Below are positions 1 to 11,784 of a stretch of 64,000 nt of DNA, piece by piece. A model generated the notes under the pieces. The model ran no database searches. It was not told the DNA's origin and saw nothing but the letters and a program-made list of their open reading frames with translations. The position numbers were made by a program, and so were the translations under genes. Origin of the DNA: Rhyacophila brunnea (Eukaryota; Arthropoda; Insecta; Trichoptera; Rhyacophilidae); NCBI GenBank assembly GCA_022495005.1, contig JAGYXB010000701.1, positions 62,001 to 126,000 of the forward strand, given 5' to 3'. Position 1 is the stretch's first letter; each line of letters starts with the position of its first letter.

Positions 1-529
1 AATTATTATAAAGCAATCATTATTCATAAGATGTTTATCACACTTGAATGGTCAAAGACATAGCTTATAATAAATATCTTTAGAATCATCTTGAAAAGTG
101 TTAATCTTGCCGATTTTTTGAATAATAAAATGCCTAATTCTTGTCAAATTTGGGATCACAGAGATTATCAATATAATTTTTTATCGTGAATATTTTACAA
201 AAAATTATCTCGTAATAAATTATACTAATGGTTTTATAAATGCGTTTAAAAATTAATAAATGTAAAAAATCTTAACACCACTGCACAGTTATGTACCGAA
301 ATATGACTATATTCCAAAACATTAGAGCGAGAGGTTTAAAGAATACTATTTTATGTAACAAAAATACTTCATGCAGTCATCAAATGTTTAAATTAAATAT
401 AAAAGATAATAAGGCTTCAAAAGTATGTAAATAGATCATCTACAACGTTTAAGGAGTGTCCAGGATCATGGTTTGAATATACAATAAAAACTCAATTTTG
501 ACCTTCGACGAGCATGTCCCCCCTTAAGA
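1..529. repeat. 0.5-kb direct repeat, left copy
   Basis: This segment recurs in the same orientation at 6288-6774 with small indels. Both copies open with AATTATTATAAAGCAA and close with a GAGCATGTCC...CCCTTAAGA stretch. The left copy starts at the window edge, so its true start is unknown. I see no TG...CA ends, primer-binding site or polypurine tract, so I do not call it an LTR. It is best read as a dispersed or segmental repeat. Confidence 0.7.
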
Positions 530-2699
530 CCTGAATTTGCTTAAGGTCATTTTTTAATAGACTTCGTGAGTATCCATAGACAATATTTTTTTAGTGGACC
601 TACTAAAACACGTTAGGCGAAGTTAGGGGATCATGCCCTAACTTCGTCCATATAAAAAATAGTGATTTATTGTATTATTTAGTATGAAAAGGGTATTATT
701 TCAATATGAATTAAAATAAACACTATCATTGTGCATTACATAAGATCTATAATACTTCATATTGGTGGATATTTTGGTGGCAAAACGACTTTCTGTTAAA
801 AAACCAGGTGAAGTTAGGGGGTTTTACGGTACCTTAAAAAAGGCAGCATGCTCATCTAACATGAATTCACACATGTCATTGAGGTCTTTGAGCTTAGAAT
901 TATCTTTGTCTGCTTTCTGAACATAGCATCCGACATTCGACTCTCAATACATGAGACGAGATGATGACTTTGTTCATTGTGATTCAGTAACCTGAATGCT
1001 AATTGAATATTTGTCTTGATATTAAAATCGAGAACACATCCCGGATTAATTTTTTTTTGGCACAAACGCGACCTTGCAAAATAGAACTAGGAACGATTAA
1101 AAAAAATTGAAACGGTATTAGATTAAGTTACAATATATAGAGCACTATAATGCCAGCATTATTATCAAACAACATTTCCAATAACAATATGGATAAATCA
1201 GTTGAATACAATCGATTAATGTTCGACATATTAATAATATGTGGAACGTAATAATTTTTTTCATGAGATCAACAGAACTGTCAAATGGTACCTATACAAC
1301 ATTATTCCACAAAACTGTTTCGACGGGTAAATTGCAGGCTTAATAATATTTTTTCTGGATAAATACTCTTTTCCTACATCCGTCAGCTTCCTAGCTTAGA
1401 TATTTGTCCAGTTTAAAACATTAGATGTCCGTTTTCTTCCTTTATTCAAGTGAATTATACCACGCTCCGTGATATTGACGGATGGCGACGCCATTTTGAC
1501 AATAGCATATTATACAACGTTCTTCCACAAACCAATAACTTTAAACTGCTGCCACAAGCGTAAATATTTTTTCTTTGCCATACTACCTACCTTAAACGAT
1601 GCATAAAAACATACCCAACATTATTCCATCAATAACTCAACATTGACATTTTTGTTGGATACAACATTATTCCGGGCAACGGCTCATTTATACTTTTTAA
1701 ATTAAATTAAATGTATCTTAATTGCACCTCCGTCCAATATGTGATCTTCACACACCGGACGAAGGCCTTTACTTATGAATAAAAAATACTTACGTGGTTG
1801 AGCAAGGAATCAGATTAGATGTTTTATGAAGCCGTTTCTAGAGGTCAGGGTTACGTTTCGACTTATAGCTACTAAATGATTATTTTACACCGGGAGAAGC
1901 CCGGCTGTAACAGGGGTGTATCACAGCACCATCTGCAAATTGTTTTCTTAGTTCAATGAAAACAAATAAGTTTGAATGACAAAGTGTAGTGTGTACTGAT
2001 TACGTCGAATCTTAACAGCCTATCTCCACCCTTCGCCATTGACATTCAGAGTATGTCCACGGTCGGCAGTTTGCCTTTGAATGTCTATGCTTCTTGGAAC
2101 CCAGTTGGGAATCACTGGTTTAGAAGAGGAATAATTATCTCCTATATATTATTATCCTAAGAGATTTTGGAAAATACACCAACAGCTCATTTAAGCGACA
2201 TTTTATTGTTATTTTTACATCTTCACTTCGAAATGTGCGCTACCGATTCATCTACCGTTTGAATTGACCACATTTCATAAATTTTCAATGATTTTACAGG
2301 TACGTGGCGTTTATAACTGATATTTTCTCATACAGCGTATACAATTCGCCATACTTCTTTTAACATACAGCAGAATGACGTCTTTGTCGCTTAAGACCTT
2401 CTAATCCTTTATTTGACAAACGAATTCAATTATTTTTATTCAAATATCGTAATGTAGGCATTGGCGCACTTTTTTCCGGTGAAAAAACCATAATTTTGGT
2501 ACAATTTAATACGCATAATATCTTTTGACAGCGGGGTACGCCACTGACGGCCATTTCATAGATAATGTGATATTCCAAATTTGATTTTTTTAAAATACTT
2601 TGTGGCTGTTCACCCACTATTTTTGTTATTGAATAATTACCTAGGCTACTAATTTCCATACTAAAAAAGGTGCCATTGCAAACAATGAAAGAAATTAAT
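530..2699. other. Non-coding stretch with small motifs
   Basis: No convincing gene. There is a perfect 11-bp inverted repeat at 618-628 and 636-646 (CGAAGTTAGGG, 7-nt loop). The word ACAACATTATTCC or a close variant recurs at about 1297, 1512, 1617 and 1660. The end of a TIR element seen many times elsewhere in the window (CCACCCTTCGCCA type) lies at about 2005-2041. The short ORFs have no recognisable domain. Confidence 0.5.
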
Positions 2700-5177
2700 A
2701 CGAATTGTTATAGTTATCAAAATGTGTGATATTGTATAATATCTACCTATTTTTTTCGTTCCTATCATCATCAATCTTGACCTATACACTGCTGGATGAA
2801 GGCCTCCTCAGCCTTATTCTACTCCTTACTTACACATGAATTGTTATATTTATCAAAATCAGTGATATAATATTATTATCTAACTATCTATATATAATGC
2901 CATTATTATCACGAGCCTCAATAAATCCGCTGCTGGATGAAGGCCTCTCTACGTTGATTGTATTCTTGACAGTATTTAATTTCTAATGTTATTTATCTAC
3001 ATATTCATATCGGCATCATAATCATCATCATCATCATCAACTAGGATCAATCCACTACTGGATGAAGGGTTCCGCAACCTGATTCTACTACTATCGGTTT
3101 AACGAATTTGTGATATTATACCTATTTCTATCATTCTTATATCATAGACCTGAACCAATCCACTGCTGGATAATGGCCTCCCTAGCCCGGTTCTACTCCT
3201 TTTTGTCATATGAATTGCTGTATTTATCAAAATCGGTGATATTATATTTAAAAACATATTCATATCGTCATCATCATCATCAACCAGGATCCATCCACTG
3301 CTTAATAAAGACCCCCTTAGCCTAATTCTCCTCCTTTCTGTCATATGAATTTCTGTATTTATCAAAATCGGTGATATTATATTTATCTACATATTCATAT
3401 CGTCATCATCATCATCATCATCGACTTGAATCAATCGACTGCTTAATAAAGACCTCCCTGGCCAAATTCTCCTCCTTTCTGTCATATGAATTTCTGTATT
3501 TATCAAAATCGGTGATATTATATTTATTTACATATTCATATCGTCATTATCATCGTTATCATTAACATCATCATTGACCTGAACCAATCCACTGCTTAAT
3601 AAAGACCTCCCTAGCCAGATTCTACTCCTTTCTGTCATATGAATTTCTGTATTTATCAAAATCGGTGATATTATATTTAAAAACATATTCATATCGTCAT
3701 CATCATCATCAACCAGGATCCATCCACTGCTTAATAAAGACCTCCCTAGCCTGATTCTACTCCTTTTGTCATATGAATGTATGTATTTATCAAAATCTGT
3801 GATATTATATGTATCTACACATTCATATCGTCATCATCATTATCATATACCTGAACCAATCCACTGCTTAATAAAGACCCCCTTAGCCTAATTCTCCTCC
3901 TTTCTGTCATATGAATTTCTGTATTTATCAAAATCGGTAATATTATTATATTTATCTACATATTCATATCGTCATCATCATCATCATCACCCTGAACCAA
4001 TCCACTGCTTAATAAAGACCTCCCTAGCCAGATTCCACTCCTTTCTGTCATATGAATTTCTGTATTTATCAAAATCGGTGATATTATATTTATTTACATA
4101 TTCATATCGTCATCATCATCATCATTGACCTGAACCAATCCACTACTTAAAGACCTCCTTAGCCTGATTCTACTCCTTTCTGTCATATGCATTGCTGTAT
4201 TTATCAAAATCGGTGATATTATATTTATCTACATATTCATATGGTCATTATCATTATCATCATCATTGACCTGAACCAATCCACTGCTTAATAAAGACCT
4301 CCCTAGCCAGATTCTACTCCTTTCTGTCATATGAATTGCTGTATTTATCAAAATCGGTGATATTATATTTAATTACATATTCATATCGTCAATATCATCA
4401 TTAACATCATCATCATCATCGACCTGAAACAATCCACTGCTTAATAAAGACCTCGCTAGCCTGATTATACTCTTTTCTGTCATATGAATTTCTGTATTTA
4501 TCAAAATCGGTGATATTATATTTATTTACATATTCATATCGTCATCATCATCATCATCGACCTAAACCAATCCACTACTTAAAGACCTCCTTAGCCTGAT
4601 TCTACTCCTTTCTGTGATATGAATTTCTGTATTTATCAAAATCGGTGATATTACATTTATCTACATATTCATATCGTCATCATCATCAACCAGGATCAAT
4701 TCAATGCTGGATGAAGAGTTCCGCAACCTGATTCTACTACTATATTATACCTATTTCTATCGTCCTTATCATCATTGACCTGAACCCATCTATTGCTGGA
4801 TAAAGGCCTCCCATGCCTGATTCTACTCATTTCTGTCATTTGAATTGCTGTATTTATCAAAATCGATGATAATATATTATATCTATTTATATTTCCATTA
4901 TCTTTATGAACCTGAATCAATCCACCGGTGGATGAAGGCCTCTCTAAGTTGTTTGAATTTCTGTCGGTCATATGAATTACTATATTTATCAAAATTGCTG
5001 ATAATATATTTTCCCATTCATAATATCGTCATTATCATCATCAACCAAGATTAATCCACTGCTGGATGAAGGTTATCCCAACCTAATTCTACTCTTCTTG
5101 GTCATATAAACTGCAATATTTTTTTAAATTTGTGATTTTATATACCTACCCATTTATATCGTCATTATCGTCATCAA

Positions 5178-5208
<31 letters not shown>

Positions 5209-5260
5209 TTTTAAGCTGATTCCACATCTTTAAGTCTTATAAATTCCTATTCTTATCAGA
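2700..5260. repeat. Satellite array with LINE-3'-end-like unit
   Basis: About 15-17 tandem units. The best-conserved ones, between about 3100 and 4700, are 135-151 bp apart. Each unit carries ATTTATCAAAATCGGTGAT, then CATATTCATATCGTCATCAT with a variable (TCA)n tract, then a block of the type CCACTGCT..A.AAAGACCTCC followed by CTACTCCTTTCTGTCATA. The last block resembles the 3' terminus of the RTE-like LINE at 8246 and 37511, which reads TCATCATCAGCCTGAATC, then CCACTGCTGGATGAAGGCC. The array therefore looks like an amplified LINE tail plus its microsatellite. The edges are degenerate. ORFs read from it (His- or Asp-rich) are translations of the TCA repeat. A stray degenerate unit lies at about 34680-34730. 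Confidence 0.85.
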
Positions 5261-6287
5261 TATAATATGTATTACTTCATTATTTATCAACATTTGTCTC
5301 GATATGAATGTCCCGCACCGGGAAACTATATTGTTTAAGGTTAATTTTAAAACAAAATATGATTTTTAAAATATTATTCTGTGGCTCCAAGCATTTATTT
5401 TTTATAGACAATGAAACAAAATAATGTTTAAATTTATTTTTATCCTGCTAACCTTTTTCTATTATGTAAATGGGACCCGAAAGAGATTAATATTAGCGTT
5501 ATATTGGATCGCTATTTATGATAATCACGATTGAGATGTATAACTATTTATCATATTTAAATGCACATACCTACACATATATTGTATTAAAATTAAAATG
5601 ACAGTGGTAGCAATCGGCGATTGCCAGCTGTTTTGCTAGGCTTAGCAGCCTGAAATGGTGTCAGATGATATTGAGAAGGCCAGACTCCAGAATAGACTAC
5701 GCACATGACTCCAAATTTGTATTTGCAGTGACGACATGCATATCGTAAAACTGACAAATCAGATAAATTTTCAATTGTCTGACGTGAATGAAAATCCATC
5801 CCGAAGGGAAAACTATGGCGCCGTCTATACACACTTTACAATTATTATATTAAAATCCAACACCAAGTCACTATGATGAAAAGCTGTCTGCAAGACCTAG
5901 CGAGACAGACTGGCGAGAGCCAGCTGGCTCAGCTAGTAATTTATAATTAATATATTCATATACCTACTAAATAAATAATATGTATTATATTTTAAGAAGA
6001 ACTGTGTTTCATTTAATAATTTTCTTTTATTCAATTCTGTCACGCAGAGAATTGTAGTGCCGCGACTTGGCTGCTAATGACGTCTTAACGGCCCCCTAAC
6101 CAAAAAATTTTTTTTTTTTTTAAAAACGGTACATGTTCAAACACGCGCATTACCATGATCTTACTCCCTACTTCGTTTATCATTTGTCAATTTATGGCTA
6201 CAGCCGTATGTTGTAGCTTAGCCACTGGGAAATGCCAATAGAAATGGCGTATTTCCAAAAAAAATACTACCTTTTTCTTAGGTCAAT
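5261..6287. other. Non-coding stretch, nothing recognised
   Basis: AT-rich sequence without a supported gene. A 79-codon minus-strand ORF (5593-5832) has no recognisable domain. Sequence around 6120-6235 (GTACATGTTCAAACACG) recurs at about 39315-39430, so part of this is a dispersed repeat. Confidence 0.4.
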
Positions 6288-6774
6288 AATTATTATAAAG
6301 CAAACATTATTCATAGGATGTTTATCACCCTTGACATAGCTTATAATCAATATCTTTATAATTATCTTCAAATGTGTTAATCTTGCCCATTTTTTGATCA
6401 TCACAGAGATTATCAATATAATTTTTTATCGTAAATATTTCACTATAACAATGTCGACATAAATTATACTAATGGTTTTATAAATGCGTTTAAAAATTAA
6501 TAAACATAAAAAATCTTAACACCACTGCACATGCATGTACTGAAATATGACTATATTCTAAAACATTAGGGCGAGAGGTTTAAAAGAATACTATTTTATG
6601 TAATAAAAATACTTTATGCAGTCATCAAATGTTTAAAATAAATATAAAGGATAATAAGGCTTCAAAACTATATAAATAGATTATCTACAACGTTAAAGGA
6701 ATGTCCAGGATCATGCTTTGAAAACACAATAAAAGCTCCATTTTGACCAACGCTGAGCATGTCCGCCCTTAAGA
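6288..6774. repeat. 0.5-kb direct repeat, right copy
   Basis: Second copy of the repeat at 1-529, same orientation, about 5.8 kb away, with several small deletions. The satellite array lies between the two copies. Confidence 0.7.
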
Positions 6775-6794
6775 TAAAAATTAAAAAAATACAT

Positions 6795-6917
6795 TTTCCG
6801 ATATTGAAAATTATAGTATTTTGGGCGTACTATACCTTTTTTATATCGTACATAGTACGCGGACCGAAACTATAGTACAGATACTATAATTATAGTACGG
6901 TTGGCAACACTGCTATG
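6795..6917. repeat. Fragment of hAT-like element (TACTATAAT family)
   Basis: Contains TATAGTACGCCCAAAATACT-like blocks in reverse order and ends in GTTGGCAACACTGC. The same material, in the other orientation, forms the left part of the element at 28383-29348. Confidence 0.5.
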
Positions 6918-7251
6918 TGCAGTTTTTGTGATAGTACTCGAAGCGGATTTTTTCCCCCACAATCTGAACGTATGGTTATTTAAAAAAAAAAATCTGAGAC
7001 AGCATGAATACGATATTAAATAAATCGTATGTGCAGCTATTAGTCAAGAGACTTTTAGAGTCAAGAGTTAGTATGGACATTACTAACATGTTTTTTTATC
7101 ATGGAACACCTGTTAGCATGAACCGGTATTATACCTACCTAGATTATTTGGGATAACTAGTATCAATATAAATGGGAAAACTGAAGGGGCACAGCAAAAA
7201 CCGCCATAAACTTTAGGAAAAATATATTAGTCTATGGTTTTGGGTGTGGCC

Positions 7252-7686
7252 ACCGCCATCTTTAGATTAATAAAGCCTGAACATATCTTTTTGCACAAGT
7301 GGTCTACTATTCGGCTGTCACAATCAGATCCCAGATTGCTTGAAATATTGATTCGCCCTTTCTCATTTCAAATTGAATTATAAAAAATTCTCAAATCAAA
7401 TATATTAGGTAGGTAGGTACCTAATAAATTATAAAAAATATACTTTCCTGTTATTATCCTTCGCACAAAAACCGGTGTTAATATCGATTTCCAAAAAATA
7501 TGTAGCATTGCTCTATGCATTACATTTGTAGAAGATGTCTTAATGCTAGTGTATTATTTATCATTTTTTTGTAACTCATCTATTCAAAATGTGTGAACAC
7601 GACAGACGCGTCGGTATGAGCACTCTATAGAAAAATGACAGGTAATCCTTAGACAACAATGGGAGGGGCGGAAAAAGTAGGACCAG
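7252..7686 (+). repeat. Dispersed 0.45-kb repeat (family G)
   Basis: Begins at CGCCATCTTTAGATTAATAA and ends at a GGAAAAAGTAGGACCA-type sequence. Copies, complete or partial, occur at about 25085-25560, 31588-32072 and 32345-33020, and inverted at 55137-55620. Fragments also lie inside the element at 29637-30425. No terminal inverted repeat or coding capacity was seen, so the class is undetermined. Confidence 0.65.
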
Positions 7687-7687
7687 G

Positions 7688-7966
7688 GGGCCTTATGTTA
7701 GAACTTGCGAATTGTAGTCGCCCGGTCGACATGACGTCATATGACATCATTGTGACGTACTACCGGAGTGATAATAGCATTCGAGAAAATAACGCTAGTC
7801 AAATACTGGCGTTATTCATTGTCCCCATACACAAATAGGTGTTTCAGCATAATAATATATATGGTGAGCAGTGTGTGTTGGGCGGCTTGCCTCGAGCGTG
7901 TATTGGCTTACGTCACAATTATGTCATGTCGTCGGGTGACTTTATATCATCAGTTATAACATAGGC
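7688..7966. mobile_element. TIR element, family B, copy 1
   Basis: About 280 bp with long imperfect terminal inverted repeats. The left end reads GGGCCTTATGT...GTCGACATGACGTCA. The right end is TGACTT...AGTTATAACATAGG, its approximate reverse complement. Copies lie at 40649-40935 and 61920-62180. There is no internal ORF of interest, so it is a MITE-like, non-autonomous DNA element. Its left end abuts repeat family G. Confidence 0.7.
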
Positions 7967-8245
7967 ATGCAGTCGTTGTGAATGTATCGGCTTTCTACTT
8001 GAGTCGGCAATGGCGTGGCGCAGTGTTCCATATTATTTTAATTTGCTGTATTTCTGAACAAAAACATGCGCAGAACTTTTTTTCTAATGAATATTCTTCG
8101 AAATTATAGTTATTTTGACTTATTTTGCGTATGGTTATTATAGCAGGTAGATACAAATTGTAATACTGGCTTGGCAAACAAACATATTACCTGATAGTAG
8201 AGCAAGTGGGTTTTTTTTTTACAATTTAGTTGAAATAAAAATATA

Positions 8246-8838
8246 TCATCATCATCATCATCAGCCTGAATCTATCCACTGCTGGATGAAGGCCTCTTCA
8301 AGCTGCATCTACGTCTCTCAGTCCTGTGAATTGCGTGGCCACGTACTTCCGCAAAGTTTTATCATTTCATCGATCCAGCGGCCTCTAGGTCTACCTTGCG
8401 GACGTTTTGTACTTCTTAGATACCACTGGATGACTAGATTTGACCAACGATTGTCTCTTCTTCGAGCTATGTGTCCAGCCCATTTCCATTTAAGGCTTTT
8501 AATAAACTCTATTACCTTTCCTTAATTATTTCCTTTCGCGTTATGCCTAGCATGTACCTCTCCATACCACGTTGTGCTACTCTAAGTTTCTGGATCTCTC
8601 TTTTACTTAGGGTCCATGTTTCACACACATAATATGTGATCACGGGAAGCACACACTGGTTGAACGCTTTGCGCTTTAGGCATAGTGAAGGTCACTTTTG
8701 AAGACATTATTCAGGCGTCCAAAAGCTAGCCTTACTCTGCGAACAATTTCATTTAATATACATCCATCTATAGACATTTGTTGTCCCAGATAGATGTAGC
8801 TTTTCACCTGATTCGAACTTTTTGGCCCGCAAAGCCAA
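8246..8838 (-). mobile_element. 5'-truncated RTE-like LINE, 3' end
   Basis: On the minus strand this encodes, with breaks, the C-terminal part of a reverse transcriptase of the insect LINE type that ends in a TGA/TCA trinucleotide tail. The plus strand starts TCATCATCATCATCATCAG at the 3' end. Related fragments are at 13724-14121, 37511-37899 and 57712-57912. The 37.5-kb copy keeps the clearest protein, with WRWAGHIARRRDNRW, RPQGRPRGRW and a C-terminal EKWKQLEEAFIQQWID. No copy has an intact RT domain. Confidence 0.8.
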
Positions 8839-9240
8839 TAAAAAATATATAAACCCTAGTAAACTGGTGAAAAACCATACAAATGCGATGTTTGTTAATT
8901 TAAAGACTTGCGACGAGCCATCTCAAAACATTAGGTGAAAAACGAAACCAATGCGATGTTTGCTCATTTAAATTCTTGCGATTGTTTATGCCAAAAGTTG
9001 ATCCCGACAACAAAAATAAGGTGGCTTTCCCTGATATATATGGCGGTTAGATCTATGCGGACCCGTCTATATGCACCTCACCTCACCACTTGACCGCTGC
9101 TAGCTAACCACTTTACCTACTCGTGCTTAAGGTTAAGTAAAATTTAAGGTTAACATTATAACGCAATTCGACAAGCATTTCATAAGCTTACATGAATACT
9201 TTAGTTGTTACTACTAGTTTAAATCGACATCATTAAGTAG

Positions 9241-9480
9241 GATGCTCGTAGCTTAATTGGAAAAGCACACTGGCGCCAATCCAGCGGATCAGATCCAAGT
9301 CCTGTCGGGTTTCGTGTTTTTTTTATCGACAAAAAGATTTTTTCTAGCGTCTAGGTATATGCATGAGATCTTTTCGAATCATATAAGCTCTATAGTCTAT
9401 AAAAAGTATGTTACATTCTCAAATCTTGTGTCTTATTCATTGAATAAAAGAAATAATTTATTAAACAAAAAAGGTCGCAT
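9241..9480 (+). repeat. tRNA-derived SINE, family 2, copy 1
   Basis: The head has a box-A-like TAGCTTAATTGG and a degenerate box B around AGATCCAAGTCCTG. The body starts at AAAAGATTTTTTCT and ends TTGAATAAAAGAAATAA. The same body follows a different tRNA-like head at 45286-45525, which is why I call the unit a SINE rather than a tRNA pseudogene. Confidence 0.6.
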
Positions 9481-9728
9481 TCCCTGATATATACGGCGGT
9501 TAGATCTATGCGTTCCCGTCTATATGCACCTCACCTCCCCACTCCACTGCTACTAGCTAAGCATTTTACCTACTCAAGCTGAATATTTTTATGCGCGGTG
9601 TTTCATATTAACTTCGGACCCTTTTGAGAGATCGAAATTAAACAGCTCTACTAAATTTATGATGCCAATGTAAATAGTATATATTATTATTTATAAACTA
9701 AGAAAGTATCATCTTAGTTAGAGCGCCA

Positions 9729-10280
9729 AGGATCATGACAAAGTGGCTACCCCAACGGAAAAGACCCAGAGGCCGTCCAAGAAGGAGATGGGCTGACGCC
9801 GTAGAAGTGAACTGGCTTCATATACAGGACTCGAAATGGACCGGAACGCACCGGAGCGTCGTTCCGGTTCGTAAAATCTCCAAAATTATCGCCCCGTCTC
9901 GTGGACATATTAATTTGACAGTGAGATAGATTTGCCATTTAACGTAAAAATCTAAAAGTTTGTCCACTCTGGTAACCTCATTAAATTTCACGATAATTAT
10001 CAAAATTTGTTTGACAAAAAATCGAAATTTAATGAGGTTGCCAGCAACTTGTTGCCAATGTGGATACGGCATAACACACTTATTTTTATAAAATTCGCAA
10101 TCAATTAGATAACTATGTTAACATTTTCACAAAATATTGAGCGCTCCGGTTCGTAAAATATTCAATTTCGAGCGCCGTTAACTGGAGAAGTATGGCGAGA
10201 GACCGGAGTGAGTGGAGAGCGGTTGTGGAGGAGGCCAAATCCCACCCGGGATGTAGCGCCGTGGAAGAAGAAGAAGAAGA
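9729..10280 (+). mobile_element. Interrupted LINE C-terminus
   Basis: Two pieces of one LINE 3' region. At 9735-9830 the translation contains RKRPRGRPRRRWAD. At about 10160-10260 it contains ARDRSEWRAVVEEAKSHPG, followed by a GAAGAAGAAG tail. About 300 bp of unrelated sequence separates them. Its edges both carry CCGGTTCGTAAAAT, a motif also seen at 41223. Inside it is a 16-bp inverted repeat (AACCTCATTAAATTTC near 9974, complement near 10025). The simplest reading is an insertion into an already truncated LINE. Confidence 0.55.
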
Positions 10281-10489
10281 AAGTATCGTCAATATTGGTC
10301 CAGTCCAATCTCTTTGGGTCAAGTAGTTTTTTTTTATTTCCATTGTGCATAGATATTTGCGGAAATGCTATCATTTCTTGGACCGCGACTATATTTCGGT
10401 CGTAAAAAAGTGGCAACACTGAACGGCGCCGAAAAAAGTTGGCACACAGTTGTCTTTTTATCTATGCTTTGTCAAATGTCAGCGATTTC

Positions 10490-10582
10490 TCTGTTTCTAA
10501 ATGTACGTGAATAATAATTGTAAACAATCCACATTATCAGTCCATTCTAACGATTGTTTATTGTCAAGGCTTCAACATACAC
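10490..10582 (+). other. 5' non-coding exon of F-box gene 1
   Basis: Sequence with TAACGATTGTTTATTGTCAA and GGCTTCAACATACAC ends in a strong splice donor, CAC|GTAAGTAG (GT at 10583-10584). Near-identical exon ends occur upstream of the two paralogous F-box genes, at 29576 (+) and 48505 (-). The acceptor it would join is 14241-14243. There is no start codon in frame with the F-box ORF, so it is inferred to be 5'UTR. The exon start is not visible and the left coordinate is approximate. Confidence 0.6.
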
Positions 10583-10632
10583 GTAAGTAGTTTCATTAGT
10601 AATAATAAAATTATATTTACTAATATTTAATA

Positions 10633-11035
10633 TGGTATGGAAGTATGGACGCTAAACCAAGAGATGTCACGGAGACTTGAAGCTTTCGAGATGTGGCTGT
10701 ATAGACGCATCCTCAAAATTACTTAGACTGACCGGGTGACAAATGTTGAAGTTCTCAATCGAATGGGAAAGGACCGAGAAGTTATACGTAGTATCAAAAC
10801 CAGGAAACTACAGAACCTCGGCCACATTATGAGAGGACAAAAATACAGCATTCCCCAACTTGTCATTCAAAGAAAGTTCAACGGTAAGCGTAGGTAGCAG
10901 AGGACGGCGCCGCAATTGGTGGCTCCGTGATTGGTACGAGTGCAACACCACTGAACTGTTCCGGGTAGCAGACGACAAAGATAAGATCGCCTTGATGGTA
11001 GCCGACCTCCGCTAGGGGATGGCACAATAAGAAGA
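10633..11035 (+). mobile_element. LINE 3' fragment, family B
   Basis: Reads, with frameshifts and stops, the C-terminal RT region MEVWTLNQEMSRRLEAFEMW followed by DRVTNVEVLNRMGK and LGHIMRGQKYSI, ending GATGGCACAATAAGAAGA. Copies of the same family are at 11470-11762 (inverted, tail-to-tail with this one) and 58325-58797. It lies in the intron of F-box gene 1. It is inactive. Confidence 0.8.
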
Positions 11036-11469
11036 ATACCTACTTAATATGTTGGTAAGTGATCAGTCGTGGGAAAGAGTCACTTAATTTTGAACGTGAG
11101 CGTCAATTACATAATATAATATTATCATGTCTCCTTCTGACGGACTGGTTGGTGATGGAACTCATAAACTAACCAGTGACTGATGCTTCCCACACGGCGC
11201 TACTGAAACCTAATAATCTCATAACCTCAAACTGTCAAACTCATTGTCTTTTCTTTACAGGAATATTTTGACAGCCTGTAATTATACAGGCAGGAGTATT
11301 TCTCGACATCCAAAATAGATTTTCTACGGGTGAATTTTAAAAAAATTGAAAAAGTCGCCGGAAAAAAATGATTTGGCCGATTACATGCATTTAAAAACTG
11401 CGAGCACGTATTGCTGAAATTAATTGTTTTTGTTTTAAATATAAAGTTAGTGGTACTTATTTATTGTTA

Positions 11470-11762
11470 CTTATTTTCTTCTCCTTATTGTGCTATCCCC
11501 TAGCGGAGGTCGGCCACCATCTAGGCGATCTTATCTTTGTCGTCCAATCACGGAGGTTCTGAAGCCACGAAATGCGGCGCAGTCCTCTGCTACGCTTACC
11601 GTTGATTTTTCCTTGAATGACAAGTTGGGGAATGCTGTATTTTTGTCCTCTCATAATGTGGCCGAGGTACTGTAGTTTCCTGGTGTTGATACTACGTAAA
11701 ACTTCTCGGTCCTTCCCCATTCGATTGAGAACTTCAACATTTGTCACCCGGTCAGTCCAGTT
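11470..11762 (-). mobile_element. LINE 3' fragment, family B, inverted copy
   Basis: Minus-strand translation gives TNVEVLNRMGKDREVLRSIN and LQYLGHIMRGQKYSIPQLVI. Its 3' end faces that of the copy at 10633-11035, leaving about 430 bp between two inverted copies that could pair as a hairpin in an F-box gene 1 pre-mRNA. It interrupts sequence (from about 11395) that is shared with 21808-21880 upstream of the second THAP relic. Confidence 0.8.
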
Positions 11763-11784
11763 AGTTATTTTAATAGAACATAAT

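Noticed and set aside
3099..5054. ORFs of 60-100 codons on both strands, some with poly-His or poly-Asp
   Set aside because: They are translations of the tandem satellite unit and its TCA microsatellite, repeating with the array period.
1..6774. Possible LTR retrotransposon from the two 0.5-kb direct repeats
   Set aside because: No TG...CA ends, tRNA primer site, polypurine tract or gag-pol-like coding between them.
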